Source of the DNA: JAQUTK01 sp963677415 | GTDB lineage: Bacteria > Bacteroidota > Bacteroidia > Bacteroidales > JAQUTK01 | NCBI GenBank assembly: GCA_963677415.2 | Contig: CAXXFJ010000002.1 | Span: 62,001 to 126,000 of the forward strand | Reading direction: 5' to 3' | DNA length: 64,000 nucleotides | Shown here: piece by piece, positions 45,489 through 54,761 of the stretch | How positions within the stretch are numbered: position 1 is the stretch's first letter | How the letters are laid out: each line of letters opens with the position of its first letter | The notes under the pieces: generated by a model | Told to the model about the DNA's origin: nothing | Databases searched by the model: none | What the model saw: the letters and a program-made list of their open reading frames with translations, nothing else | Made by a program: the position numbers and the translations under genes

Positions 45489-45521
45489 TACTTTTGCTTA
45501 ACAAACAAGTTAAGCAAAAGT
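45489..45521 (+). promoter_or_regulatory. Exopolysaccharide operon promoter with overlapping dyad
   Basis: TACTTTTG at 45489-45496 fits TAnnTTTG, with TTG at 45469-45471. A perfect dyad, ACTTTTGCTTAAC (45490-45502) and GTTAAGCAAAAGT (45509-45521) with a 6-nt centre, covers the box and the predicted start near 45503. The position suggests an operator bound by a dimeric regulator; the dyad could also be a hairpin at the RNA 5' end if transcription starts earlier. Confidence 0.6.
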
Positions 45522-45548
45522 GATTAACTCTAATACAAAAGAACCGGT

Positions 45549-45911
45549 ATGAAGAAAATAGTTTTGGTTGATGATAAAGAGTCTATCGGAAAAGTTGTAA
45601 GCTTCTATCTTTCGAAAGAATTTGAATTTACCTATTTTGAAAATCCTCCAAAAGCCATTCAATGGTTGCAAGAGGGGAATATGCCTGATTTAATCATTTC
45701 CGACATTCGAATGCCGGAAATGAAAGGTGATGAATTTTTACATTATCTGAAGAGTAATGCACTTTTCAAACGTATTCCGGTTGTCATGTTATCCAGCGAA
45801 GATAGTACCTCTGAGCGCATCCGGCTATTGGAAGAAGGAGCGGAAGATTACATAGTCAAACCTTTCAATCCATTGGAATTAAAGATTCGTATAAAAAAAA
45901 TAATCGGTTAA
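45549..45911 (+). CDS. CheY-like single-domain response regulator
   Basis: A 120-residue receiver domain without an output domain. All phosphorylation residues are present: acidic pair Asp8-Asp9, phospho-acceptor Asp52 in IISDIRMPEMKG, Ser82 in VVMLSSED and Lys104 in YIVKPFNP. It must act by protein contacts. As the first gene of the exopolysaccharide operon, 3 nt before a sugar transferase that carries a degenerate receiver domain, it may control that enzyme or the export machinery. The partner histidine kinase is not in the window. Confidence 0.93.
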   Translation: MKKIVLVDDKESIGKVVSFYLSKEFEFTYFENPPKAIQWLQEGNMPDLIISDIRMPEMKGDEFLHYLKSNALFKRIPVVMLSSEDSTSERIRLLEEGAEDYIVKPFNPLELKIRIKKIIG

Positions 45912-45914
45912 TTC

Positions 45915-47060
45915 ATGTACCATCTGATATACATAGGAAAGAACCAGGACTCACGCACTCGTCTGAAGCAACTATCAGAGAGTACATTGATTTCTTTTTA
46001 TGACGTTGACGAAGCTGCTCAATATATCCAAGCATTAGATAGCAACATTCCTGTAATCGTATTTTATTCGAAAGGGATTGCCAGCAAAGATATTTCAGAT
46101 CTGACCTATCTTCACAAGAAATTTTATTATGTGTCTATTGTGCTGATTGCAGACGATATGGTAAAGGAAGAGAGCATTTCGTATTTAAAAAGCGGAATAT
46201 GTCACACGATACCATCAGAACTTAACAAGGATGCTTTCAAAGAAGTTGTTGATTATATCCTTAATAAACAATCCCTGCTAAAGAAGCATTTGAAAGAGAA
46301 ACAAGAAATCAAGCAATTCCATCTTCCACTCTGGAAACGTCTTTTTGACATTTTTTTCACATCATGTGCCATTCTTTGTTTATCTCCAATTCTTATTATT
46401 ACAGCAATTGCTATTCGCTTAGAGAGTAAAGGGAATATCGTGTATAAATCGAAACGGGTTGGAAGCAATTATCGGATCTTTGATTTTCTTAAATTCCGCT
46501 CTATGTACACCAATGCCGACAAACACTTAAAGGATTTGAGCGCATTGAATCAATATCAGGCAGATAAACCTGAATCTGAACCAAATAAAAAGGAAAACAC
46601 GATTGAGAATGAAGAAGAGATCATACTGATCTCCGATGATTTTGAGATTACTGAGGAAGACTTTCTTCTACAGAAAAACGCGGAACAGTCCAATGCTTTT
46701 GTTAAATTGGAGAATGATCCCCGAATCACAAAAGTAGGTCATATTATCCGTAAATTCAGTATTGACGAATTGCCTCAGCTGTTTAATATTCTGAAAGGGG
46801 ATATGTCAATCGTTGGCAATCGCCCCCTTCCACTCTACGAAGCAGAACTATTGACAAGCGACGATACGATTGATCGATTTATGGGACCTTCCGGACTTAC
46901 TGGACTTTGGCAGGTTGAAAAGCGTGGCGATAGCGGACGTATGTCTCCGGAAGAACGCAAACAACTGGACATTAAATATGCAAAGACCTTCTCCTTTTGG
47001 CTGGACATTAAAATAATATTGAAAACAGTGACGGCTTTTATTCAAAAAGAAGACGTATAA
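45915..47060 (+). CDS. Initiating sugar transferase fused to a pseudo-receiver domain
   Basis: A 381-residue protein. Residues 1-125 have the alternating pattern of a receiver fold, but the acidic pair, the acceptor Asp (FYSKG instead of an Asp motif) and the Lys are gone. Residues about 135-381 are a bacterial sugar transferase (undecaprenyl-phosphate phosphosugar transferase type) with one membrane hairpin (IFFTSCAILCLSPILIITAI), KRVGSNYRIFDFLKFRSM, RKFSIDELPQLFNILKGDMS and GLTGLWQV. A 55-residue acidic insert (about 207-262) interrupts the catalytic domain. It starts lipid-linked repeat-unit synthesis. The fusion suggests allosteric control. Confidence 0.92.
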   Translation: MYHLIYIGKNQDSRTRLKQLSESTLISFYDVDEAAQYIQALDSNIPVIVFYSKGIASKDISDLTYLHKKFYYVSIVLIADDMVKEESISYLKSGICHTIPSELNKDAFKEVVDYILNKQSLLKKHLKEKQEIKQFHLPLWKRLFDIFFTSCAILCLSPILIITAIAIRLESKGNIVYKSKRVGSNYRIFDFLKFRSMYTNADKHLKDLSALNQYQADKPESEPNKKENTIENEEEIILISDDFEITEEDFLLQKNAEQSNAFVKLENDPRITKVGHIIRKFSIDELPQLFNILKGDMSIVGNRPLPLYEAELLTSDDTIDRFMGPSGLTGLWQVEKRGDSGRMSPEERKQLDIKYAKTFSFWLDIKIILKTVTAFIQKEDV

Positions 47061-47077
47061 AGAAAGATAGATAATCT

Positions 47078-47866
47078 ATGAAAAGACTATTAAATATAAG
47101 GATCAAAACAGCTTTAATTATAGGCTTTTGGGGGTGTTTTATCTCAATCAATAAAGCACAAGATATTGACTCTAGTCAAATAGTCTCAGAGAAAAGTGCG
47201 GAGTTCATTGATGATAACTTTAGTATGTTGACTCTTCCTCCACTTGATGTTCTTTTTGAAAATGCCAAAAAAGGTCCGGGAGTTCAACTCTATGAATTAA
47301 AGATGAAAGAGCAAGGTGAAGTTCTCAAAAGAGAGAAACATGCATGGGCAAGTTTCTTCACCTTTGGTACCGGATACCATTATGGTAATGTTGGGATGTA
47401 CTCCTCCTACTCTGATGTTTCAACTCCACTTATATCTCAATATACGGGTACAACACAAAGCAGTTGGCAGATTGGTATTAATATAAATGTATCCTTAGAA
47501 ACATTATTAGACTTAAAGCCAAGAATAAAGAGACAGAAAATAGCCATTGAGATGGCAAATATGGAAAGAGAACAAGCCTTGGATGAGTTACGCTCCTCTG
47601 TTGTCGATATGTATACGAAAGCCGAATTACAAATATCTTTGTTGCGACTACAGGCCCAAGCAGTTGTTTATGCAAATGCAATGTTCAAAATGGTAGAACA
47701 GGATTTCTTAAATGGTCAAAAGGATCAGGCCGACTTAAGTAATGCAAAATCAGATCAATCGAAAGCTTTGGTTGCGTATGAAGAATCAAAGTCCAATTTG
47801 ATTGGTGCCCTTCTTAAATTAGAAATTTACACAAGAACTTCAATAGTCAATAATCAGAAAAAATAA
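47078..47866 (+). CDS. Short TolC-family outer-membrane-type protein
   Basis: A 262-residue exported protein (signal up to about residue 28, INKAQD). The C-terminal two-thirds has long amphipathic helices with TolC-type sequence (ELRSSVVDMYTKAELQISLL, then SNAKSDQSKALVAYEESKSN). TolC proteins are usually over 400 residues with two repeats; here only about one repeat is present, and a GTGYHYGNVGMYSSY segment could be strand-forming. It may be a polysaccharide export component. It is 17 nt from the sugar transferase and 8 nt from the Wzz-like gene. Confidence 0.8.
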   Translation: MKRLLNIRIKTALIIGFWGCFISINKAQDIDSSQIVSEKSAEFIDDNFSMLTLPPLDVLFENAKKGPGVQLYELKMKEQGEVLKREKHAWASFFTFGTGYHYGNVGMYSSYSDVSTPLISQYTGTTQSSWQIGININVSLETLLDLKPRIKRQKIAIEMANMEREQALDELRSSVVDMYTKAELQISLLRLQAQAVVYANAMFKMVEQDFLNGQKDQADLSNAKSDQSKALVAYEESKSNLIGALLKLEIYTRTSIVNNQKK

Positions 47867-47874
47867 AACCGAAT

Positions 47875-50058
47875 ATGGAATATTTTAGATATTTTTTTAG
47901 ATTCCTATATAAAATTCGTTGGTGGCTAATCGTATGCCCTCTTTTGGTTTCTCTATTTATGATTTGGAAGACCAGACATATGGGAAAAGCATATGATGTG
48001 AGCACCACAATATATACCGGAATCATTACCGGATATAGCATTGAAGAATCAAGTGGGTCATTGACAAGAACACAGTCTGCCAACAATGCTTTATTGGAAA
48101 ATCTGGTAAATATTATAACTGCTGAAAGTACCTTGAAAAAAGTTTCTTTGCGTTTATATGCCCGAAGTATGATTAATGGGGATCCAAATAAAGATAATAA
48201 TTTTATTACTGCAGGCAAGTACCGTGATCTCTATAATAGAAGTAAACGCCCGTTAGATCACTCAAACCTTTTGAGCCTTATTGACAAAACAAGTGAAGAT
48301 GCAACAATCAAAAATCTCGAAAACTACGAAAAGCCTGATAAAAACAACTTTGTATATGGACTTTTTAATTATTACCATCCCCATTACAGCTACAATGCGC
48401 TCAAGAATATAAAAGTTCTCCGAATTGGGAATAGTGATATTCTTCAGGTAACGTATTCTGCAGATGATCCCGGTATAGCGTATAATACCCTGGAAATTCT
48501 TAATAAAGAGTTTATTGGTCAGTATGAAGAGATTCGTTTCGGAGAAACCAATGATGTTATAAAATATTTTGAAGCCGAATTGGCCAAATATGAAAGATTG
48601 TTACATTCGCAAGAAGATTCTTTAACGGACTTTTATGTTAAGAATAGAATTATCAACTATGACTACGAAACACAGGAAGTAGCAGGTATGAATTCTGACT
48701 TTGAGATAAAGCGTGATTTGACTCTCCGTGAAAACAGAAGTTCGCAAGAGTTGGTTGACTATCTGGAAAAAAGAATTGGAGATCAGATAAGACTACTAAG
48801 AGACAATTCCGTTTTTATGGATAAATTGAATAGAATTTCTGCCATTAACTCAAATATAGCTCAAGCAGAAACATTTCAAGGAGTAACAGAAAATGGTGCA
48901 ACTTTGACTGAAAAATTGAAAAATGATTTAAAAGAATCTGAAAGTGATTTCTTAAATTTCACAGATAACCTTGCACTGCGTAAATACACAAAAGAAGGAC
49001 TTACTACAAGAGAAGTTGTTTCCACATGGATGACAGAAGTGCTTAAACTTGAAAAAACAAAAGCTGAGCTTTCCGAAATGGATCGAAGGAAAGCAGAGCT
49101 GGATGAGAAATATGTTTACTTTGCCCCGATTGGAACAACGATCAAACGTAAAGAGCGTGAAGTTGCTTTTACGGAAGAGATCTACTCTTCAATATTGAGT
49201 GCGTTAAATGCAGCGCGCATGAGACAAAAAACATTACAAATGACTTCAGCGACACTTAAAGTTTTGAATGATCCAACCTATCCTTTGAACCCTAAATCTA
49301 CTAAACGTAAGTTTATGGTAATAAGTGCGGGAGTTGCAACTGCTGTTCTAATATTAAGTTACTTCTTTTTATTAGAAATATTAGACCGCACCCTTCGCGA
49401 CAAATTACGTACCGAAAGGCTTACTGACCAAAGAGTAATCAGTGCATTTCCTTCTAAAAGCAACTTAAGTTACAGACGATATGATGCTATTTGTTATTCA
49501 ATGGCTACTCAAGCTTTAGGAAATGCTATTTTTGCTTATTTCAGAACCTCAAAGAGTCCGGCAATTCTTAATATTCTTAGTTCTGATATTGGGGAAGGGA
49601 AAAGTTTTATTGCTGAGAGGCTTGCTGATTATTGGACAAGCAAGGGGCTTAACGTAAAGATACTTAACGATCAGGAAGATTTCAATCCTGAATCCAAAGA
49701 GTATTTGTTGGCAAATAGATTTGAAGACTTTTATCGTCCCAAGAACGAAGATATTCTTATTATTGAATATCCAATCTTGAAGAAGAACGCTGTACCCGGA
49801 CAATTATTGAAGAGTGCGGATCTGAACTTATTTGTCGCAAATGCGAAGCGAGGCTGGAAAGACACCGATAAATTAGTTATGGAGAATCTGATTTCTCTTT
49901 CCGGTGGCAATAACGTATTTGTGGTTCTGAATAAAGCAAGCAGAAATGTAGTTGAAGAGTTTACAGGCCAATTGCCTCCATATAACATTTTAACGAACAT
50001 CATTTATCGTTTCTCTCAATTAGGTTTTACGGAAAGCAGCTATCAAAAACGTAATTAA
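47875..50058 (+). CDS. Wzz/Wzc-like polysaccharide chain-length/export protein
   Basis: A 727-residue inner-membrane protein with TM1 at about 20-35, a long periplasmic region with coiled coils, TM2 at about 485-505 (FMVISAGVATAVLILSYFFLL), then a cytosolic domain. The Pro-rich NDPTYPLNPKSTKRK before TM2 is the Wzz signature. The cytosolic part has a P-loop (SSDIGEGKSFIAERLADY) as in BY-kinases, but the Walker A' Asp motif and the C-terminal tyrosine cluster are absent, so kinase activity is unlikely. It should set chain length and link synthesis to the outer-membrane protein encoded upstream. Confidence 0.88.
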   Translation: MEYFRYFFRFLYKIRWWLIVCPLLVSLFMIWKTRHMGKAYDVSTTIYTGIITGYSIEESSGSLTRTQSANNALLENLVNIITAESTLKKVSLRLYARSMINGDPNKDNNFITAGKYRDLYNRSKRPLDHSNLLSLIDKTSEDATIKNLENYEKPDKNNFVYGLFNYYHPHYSYNALKNIKVLRIGNSDILQVTYSADDPGIAYNTLEILNKEFIGQYEEIRFGETNDVIKYFEAELAKYERLLHSQEDSLTDFYVKNRIINYDYETQEVAGMNSDFEIKRDLTLRENRSSQELVDYLEKRIGDQIRLLRDNSVFMDKLNRISAINSNIAQAETFQGVTENGATLTEKLKNDLKESESDFLNFTDNLALRKYTKEGLTTREVVSTWMTEVLKLEKTKAELSEMDRRKAELDEKYVYFAPIGTTIKRKEREVAFTEEIYSSILSALNAARMRQKTLQMTSATLKVLNDPTYPLNPKSTKRKFMVISAGVATAVLILSYFFLLEILDRTLRDKLRTERLTDQRVISAFPSKSNLSYRRYDAICYSMATQALGNAIFAYFRTSKSPAILNILSSDIGEGKSFIAERLADYWTSKGLNVKILNDQEDFNPESKEYLLANRFEDFYRPKNEDILIIEYPILKKNAVPGQLLKSADLNLFVANAKRGWKDTDKLVMENLISLSGGNNVFVVLNKASRNVVEEFTGQLPPYNILTNIIYRFSQLGFTESSYQKRN

Positions 50059-50063
50059 TCAAT

Positions 50064-51566
50064 ATGTCCATTGTTAAACGATTGTATCAAGATGTAATAT
50101 CAATCTTTTACTCAAATATCTACATCTATTTGGGGCTGTTTGTATGCATTTACATGATCTATTTTTTATCGTTACGTAATGGTCCGGCTGTTACTTTTCT
50201 GTTTGCATTATTTCCTATGTTTTTGGCTTTAGCAGGTTTGGTATCCGGTAAACCGTACAACTTAATTATTCTGTTCTTTGTACTCAATTACTTTATCATG
50301 CCAATGGGGCGTTATATAGAAAGCCTCAAACCTGGTATGATTATGCTTGCGCTATCACTCGGAATCTTGATCTATCTTGCTGCCTTTTCTGTATTTAAGA
50401 AATTGGAATGGAATCGAATCAATACCCCTTTTCTGTATCTTTGGTTACTATGGATGGCATTTTGCGCAACCCAGCTGTTTCGTACGGATGTCATTTTTGA
50501 GGCCTGGAGTATCAGTATTGGTACATATGCATTATTTGCTGTTTGTATGGGTATTTTCATTCCACTCCTTTTTTATAAGTTCAAGGATCTTCAACTTCTC
50601 CTCATTATTTGGTCTGTCTTTATCATATTTGCCACTGCAAAAGGATGGTGGCAAAAGAGTCATGGTTTTGATGCAAAAGAGCTGCAATGGCTTTGGGCAT
50701 ATGGATATAGGACCCATTTTTTAAGAACAGGTATCCGCTATTTCTCTTTCTTTACAGATGCGGCAAATTATGGAACAAGTAATGGGTTTTCTTTAGTTGT
50801 TTTTTCAATATCTTCTTTCTTCATAAAAAACAAACTACTCCGGATCTATTTTCTTCTTATCGCATCAATGAGTTTGTATGGGATGCTTATTTCAGGTACA
50901 CGTTCTGCTACTGCAATCCCATTCATGGGTGTTGCGTGTTATATCTTCTTATCCAAGAGTCCAAAATCAATGGTAATAGGAACAATATTTATTATTGCCA
51001 CCTATAGCCTTTTAAACTTCACAACTATTGGAGACGAAAATCGATTTATTCGACGATTGCGTACCTCGTTTGATACACAAGATGCGTCACTGGTTGTTCG
51101 CCAGGAAAACCAAAAGTTATTAAGAACCTATATGGTCGATCATCCCTTTGGAGTAGGTATGGGATTGAGTGCGGGACGTGCATCCCGTTGGATATCAGAC
51201 TCAACAATACCTTTAATTGCCAATGATTCATGGTTAGTGATGGTATGGACTGAAACCGGAATTGTGGGCCTTTCTTTATACTTGGTAATGATTGCAATTA
51301 TGTATGCCTGGGGGGCATATATTATACTTTTTAGGATAAAATCAAAGATGTTAAGAGGAATATTGGCAGCTTTATACTCTGGATCTATCGGATTGTTTGC
51401 ATCCTCCTATGGAAATGAAGTGATGGGGTATCCGAACGGAGTGCTTTCCTACATGGCTATGGTCTATGTGTTTATTGGTCCTGTATTGGACAAAGAGTTG
51501 CTTGAAGAGGAAAATAATGCACTGGAATCACAAAAGAAATTAGAAAATGCAAGTCAAAAAGCCTGA
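50064..51566 (+). CDS. O-antigen ligase/polymerase-like membrane protein
   Basis: A 500-residue protein with about 12 hydrophobic segments. The large loop near residue 330-390 with QENQKLLRTYMVDHPFGVGMG and NDSWLVMVWTETGIVGLSLYL is typical of Wzy/WaaL (PF04932-type) proteins, which polymerise or attach polysaccharide units at the outer face of the inner membrane. Its 3' end overlaps the next glycosyltransferase gene by 20 nt. Whether it is polymerase or ligase cannot be told from sequence. Confidence 0.88.
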   Translation: MSIVKRLYQDVISIFYSNIYIYLGLFVCIYMIYFLSLRNGPAVTFLFALFPMFLALAGLVSGKPYNLIILFFVLNYFIMPMGRYIESLKPGMIMLALSLGILIYLAAFSVFKKLEWNRINTPFLYLWLLWMAFCATQLFRTDVIFEAWSISIGTYALFAVCMGIFIPLLFYKFKDLQLLLIIWSVFIIFATAKGWWQKSHGFDAKELQWLWAYGYRTHFLRTGIRYFSFFTDAANYGTSNGFSLVVFSISSFFIKNKLLRIYFLLIASMSLYGMLISGTRSATAIPFMGVACYIFLSKSPKSMVIGTIFIIATYSLLNFTTIGDENRFIRRLRTSFDTQDASLVVRQENQKLLRTYMVDHPFGVGMGLSAGRASRWISDSTIPLIANDSWLVMVWTETGIVGLSLYLVMIAIMYAWGAYIILFRIKSKMLRGILAALYSGSIGLFASSYGNEVMGYPNGVLSYMAMVYVFIGPVLDKELLEEENNALESQKKLENASQKA

Positions 51567-52446
51567 GATATCTGTCATTACAGTCAATTACAACGGAAAG
51601 AAAGACACCATTGAGTTGATTCATTCGTTGCAGGAGCATGTCTCCTTGCCTCTTGAGATTATTGTGGTTGATAATGGTTCCAGAGAGAATGAAGCTCTTC
51701 TTTTGCAAGAGTTATTCCTGACATTGTAATAATCCGGAGTGAGAAGAATCTGGGATTCTCCGGAGGTAATAATTTAGGCATTGTTCAAGCAAAAGGAAAA
51801 TACATTTTTCTTCTGAACAACGATACCTTTGTCACTGAAGACACTTTTATCTACCTGATTGAGAAGTTGGAATCTTCTCCTTCTATCGGAGTCGTATCGC
51901 CCAAAATCAAATTTGCAGCTCCTCCACAGAATATTCAATTTGCCGGATATACTCCCTTGTCCGGTATTACCATCCGTAACGCTTTAATCGGTTTTGGTGA
52001 AGCGGATAATGGACAACACGATGTATCCATTCAGACTCCATTTACACACGGGGCGGCAATGATCTTGAAAAAGGAAGTGATTGAGAAGGTTGGATTAATG
52101 CCTGAGCTCTTCTTTCTCTATTATGAGGAACTGGACTGGTGTACTCGATATTAGTAAAAGTGGGTATGAGCTTTGGTATGAACCAAGGTGTACCGTCTTT
52201 CATAAGGAGAGTCAGAGTACCGGACAAAACAGTCCGCTACGTACCTATTACCTGACGCGAAACCGATTGCTCTATGCTTTTCGAAACAGAAGAGGGTTGA
52301 AACGTATCATCTCTATCTTGTATCAGTTTCTCTTAGTAACACCCAAAGACTGCATGAAGTACTTGCTAAAAGGTAATTTCAGTTTGGCCTCTTCAACCTT
52401 CTTGGGTGTCATTCATTTCTTTCGTATTAAACACAAAAACAATTAA
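51547..52446 (+). pseudogene. GT2 glycosyltransferase with two frameshifts
   Basis: A family 2 glycosyltransferase of the rhamnosyltransferase type, about 300 residues if repaired. The parts are ISVITVNYNGKKDT and IIVVDNGS (51547-51729), then EKNLGFSGGNNLGI, LLNNDTFV (Asp motif) and LFFLYYEELDWCTR (to about 52147), then KSGYELWYEPRCTVFHKESQ to 52446. Near 51715-51719 one base is missing (TTCCTG should read TTCCCTG for continuity) and near 52148 one base is extra (CGATATT for CGTATT). The shifts restore frame. It may be a real pseudogene or sequence error. Confidence 0.85.
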
Positions 52447-52450
52447 TTAT

Positions 52451-53622
52451 ATGAACTGGAGTATTATTCTTGACTATGCGGATACCTTCTTTTTTGTCAT
52501 CTTTGCTTTACAGGTATTATATATATTTACTTTTGCCACAGCCAATCTGATTAGAAGAAAAGAAAACTATCCGACAGCCAAAAAAACAGATGTCCTTTTT
52601 AATTCTTTACCCGGCTTATAAAGAGGATGATGTCATACTGGATGCTGTTCATTCTATGTTAAGCCAAAATTATCCGGCCGCTCTATCCGAAATTGTGGTC
52701 ATTTCAGACCAGATGAAAGATGAAACGTTGAGACAACTTAGAAAACTCAGGGTTACAGTATTGGAAGTTACCTTCAAAGATAGTTCCAAAGCCAAAAGCG
52801 ATGCAGTTTGCCATCCACTCACTTCCTCGACAGGATTATGATTATGTAGTGGTAATGGATGCAGACAATCGGGTAGAAGAGGATTTTCTGACCAAATTCA
52901 ATGATTGCTTTGCAGCAGGTTCTCAAGCCATTCAGGCACATAGAAAAGCTGCCAATATCGATAGCGATATTGCTTTACTGGATGCTGTAAGTGAAGAGAT
53001 CAACAATTCTATTTTCCGACGCGGTCACGAGCGACTCGGTTTTTCTTCTGCTCTCATCGGATCAGGTATGGCCTTCGAATATACATGGTTTGCCGATAAT
53101 ATTGACAAGTTGTCGACAGCAGGAGAAGATAAGGAACTGGAAGCATTGCTACTAAAAGATCACATCTATATTGACTTCATGGACAATGTACCTGTATACG
53201 ATCAGAAAACCCGTAAAGGAGAACAGTTTGGGAAACAACGCAGAAGATGGATGGCTGCTCAAATCGGATCATTAGGTCACACATTACCTCAGCTACCATT
53301 GGCATTAATAAGTGGAAATTTTGATTATGCTGATAAAATTATTCAATGGATTATGATGCCTCGGGTACTCCTGATTGGTTTTACTGGGCTTATCACTCTT
53401 TTGGTGACATTTTTGCAATGGACCATCTGTTTTAAATGGTGGGCAATTTTATTAGTACTGCTTGTCTCCCTCTCGTTTTCTATACCAGACGAATTAGTAA
53501 CTAAACGATTCTCAAAAGCACTTATGAAAGCACCACTGTTAGCCTTCAAGATGTTTTTGAATCTTTTCCACTTAAGAGGTGTGAATAAAAAATTTATCCA
53601 TGCTGCTGATAACGAAAAATAG
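52451..53622 (+). pseudogene. Membrane GT2 glycosyltransferase with two frameshifts
   Basis: A family 2 enzyme with an N-terminal TM (TFFFVIFALQVLYIFTFATAN), the catalytic start VLLILYPAYKEDD, DXD-like VVMDADN, the QFGKQRRRWMAAQ motif of processive or cellulose-synthase-like enzymes, and C-terminal TM segments (about 53340-53490). The frames are 52451-52600, 52601-52796 and 52797-53622. An extra T in TTTTT (52596-52600) and an extra A in AAAA (52794-52797) account for both breaks; removal gives a continuous protein of about 390 residues. All expected motifs survive. Confidence 0.85.
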
Positions 53623-53648
53623 TTCGTTTAACTCAACAATCGAAAGAA

Positions 53649-54761
53649 ATGAAAATAGCAATTGAAGCACAGCGCATATTTCGCACCAACAAGCACGGGA
53701 TGGATTTTGTAGCTTTGGAGAGTATCCGTGAGTTGCAAAAGATGGACAAGGAGAATGAATACTTCATTTTGGTCAGTCCCGGTGAGGATAAATGCCTTCA
53801 GCCAACCTCCAACTTTCATATCATTGAGATAAAAACCCCCTCCTATCCGCTTTGGGAACAAGTGGGTCTGCCCCTGGCACTCAAACGGATTAAGCCAGAC
53901 ATGCTCCATTGCACCAGTAATACAGCTCCTGTCTTTTGTAAGTTACCTTTGATTTTGACTCTTCATGATATCATATTCTTAGAAAAACGTCAGAGTGCAA
54001 ATAGCTCTCTCTATCAGAATATGGGATGGTATTACCGCAAAATCGTTGTCCCTCGCATCCTTCCAAAGTGTAACAAAATCATAACTGTGTCAAACTTCGA
54101 GCGTAGACGAATCATGGACCAGCTTCATCTACCTGAAAAACAGATAGTCGCTGTCTATAACGGTTTTAACACCCGTTTTTGCAAGTTACAAGAGACTTTT
54201 TCTATCACCCGAAAATATATCAAAGAAAAAGACTATCTCTTTTTTCTGGGTAATACCGATCCAAAGAAAAACACGCTACGCACTTTGGTCGCCTATTCAA
54301 ACTATGTCAAAGCTTCGGTTCACCCTCTTCCTTTGCTCATTGCCGATTTGAAAGAAGAAGTCATCGACCAATATCTGAATGAAGGAGGTATTCAGGACAT
54401 CAAACCCTTACTTTCTTTTCCGGGATATATTTCCAATCTGGATCTTCCTGCAATTTATAGTGGAGCATCTGCTTTCCTGTACACTTCTCTTCGTGAGAGT
54501 TTTGGCATTCCTATTCTTGAAGCTATGGCTTGTGGTACTCCCGTCATTACCTCCAATACTTCTGCAATGCCTGAAATTGCAGGTGAAGGAGCAATTCTGA
54601 TTGATCCGAATAAGGAAAACGAGATTACCGAAAAGTTGCTGCAATTAGAGACAAATCCTGAATTTAGAGAGACTCAGATTCAATACGGTTTGGAACGGGT
54701 CAAGCTTTTTTCATGGAAACAAACCGCTGCTAATCTCCTTGAAATATACAAATCAATATGA
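53649..54761 (+). CDS. GT4 family glycosyltransferase
   Basis: A 370-residue retaining glycosyltransferase of GT-B fold. The N-terminal half holds the acceptor side (EAQRIFRTNKHGMDFVALES); the C-terminal half has LFFLGNTDPKKNTLRTL and the nucleotide-sugar E-x7-E motif in ESFGIPILEAMACGTPVITS. It should add a sugar to the growing repeat unit at the inner face of the membrane. Unlike the two GT2 genes before it, it is intact. It overlaps the acyltransferase gene by 4 nt (ATGA). Confidence 0.92.
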   Translation: MKIAIEAQRIFRTNKHGMDFVALESIRELQKMDKENEYFILVSPGEDKCLQPTSNFHIIEIKTPSYPLWEQVGLPLALKRIKPDMLHCTSNTAPVFCKLPLILTLHDIIFLEKRQSANSSLYQNMGWYYRKIVVPRILPKCNKIITVSNFERRRIMDQLHLPEKQIVAVYNGFNTRFCKLQETFSITRKYIKEKDYLFFLGNTDPKKNTLRTLVAYSNYVKASVHPLPLLIADLKEEVIDQYLNEGGIQDIKPLLSFPGYISNLDLPAIYSGASAFLYTSLRESFGIPILEAMACGTPVITSNTSAMPEIAGEGAILIDPNKENEITEKLLQLETNPEFRETQIQYGLERVKLFSWKQTAANLLEIYKSI

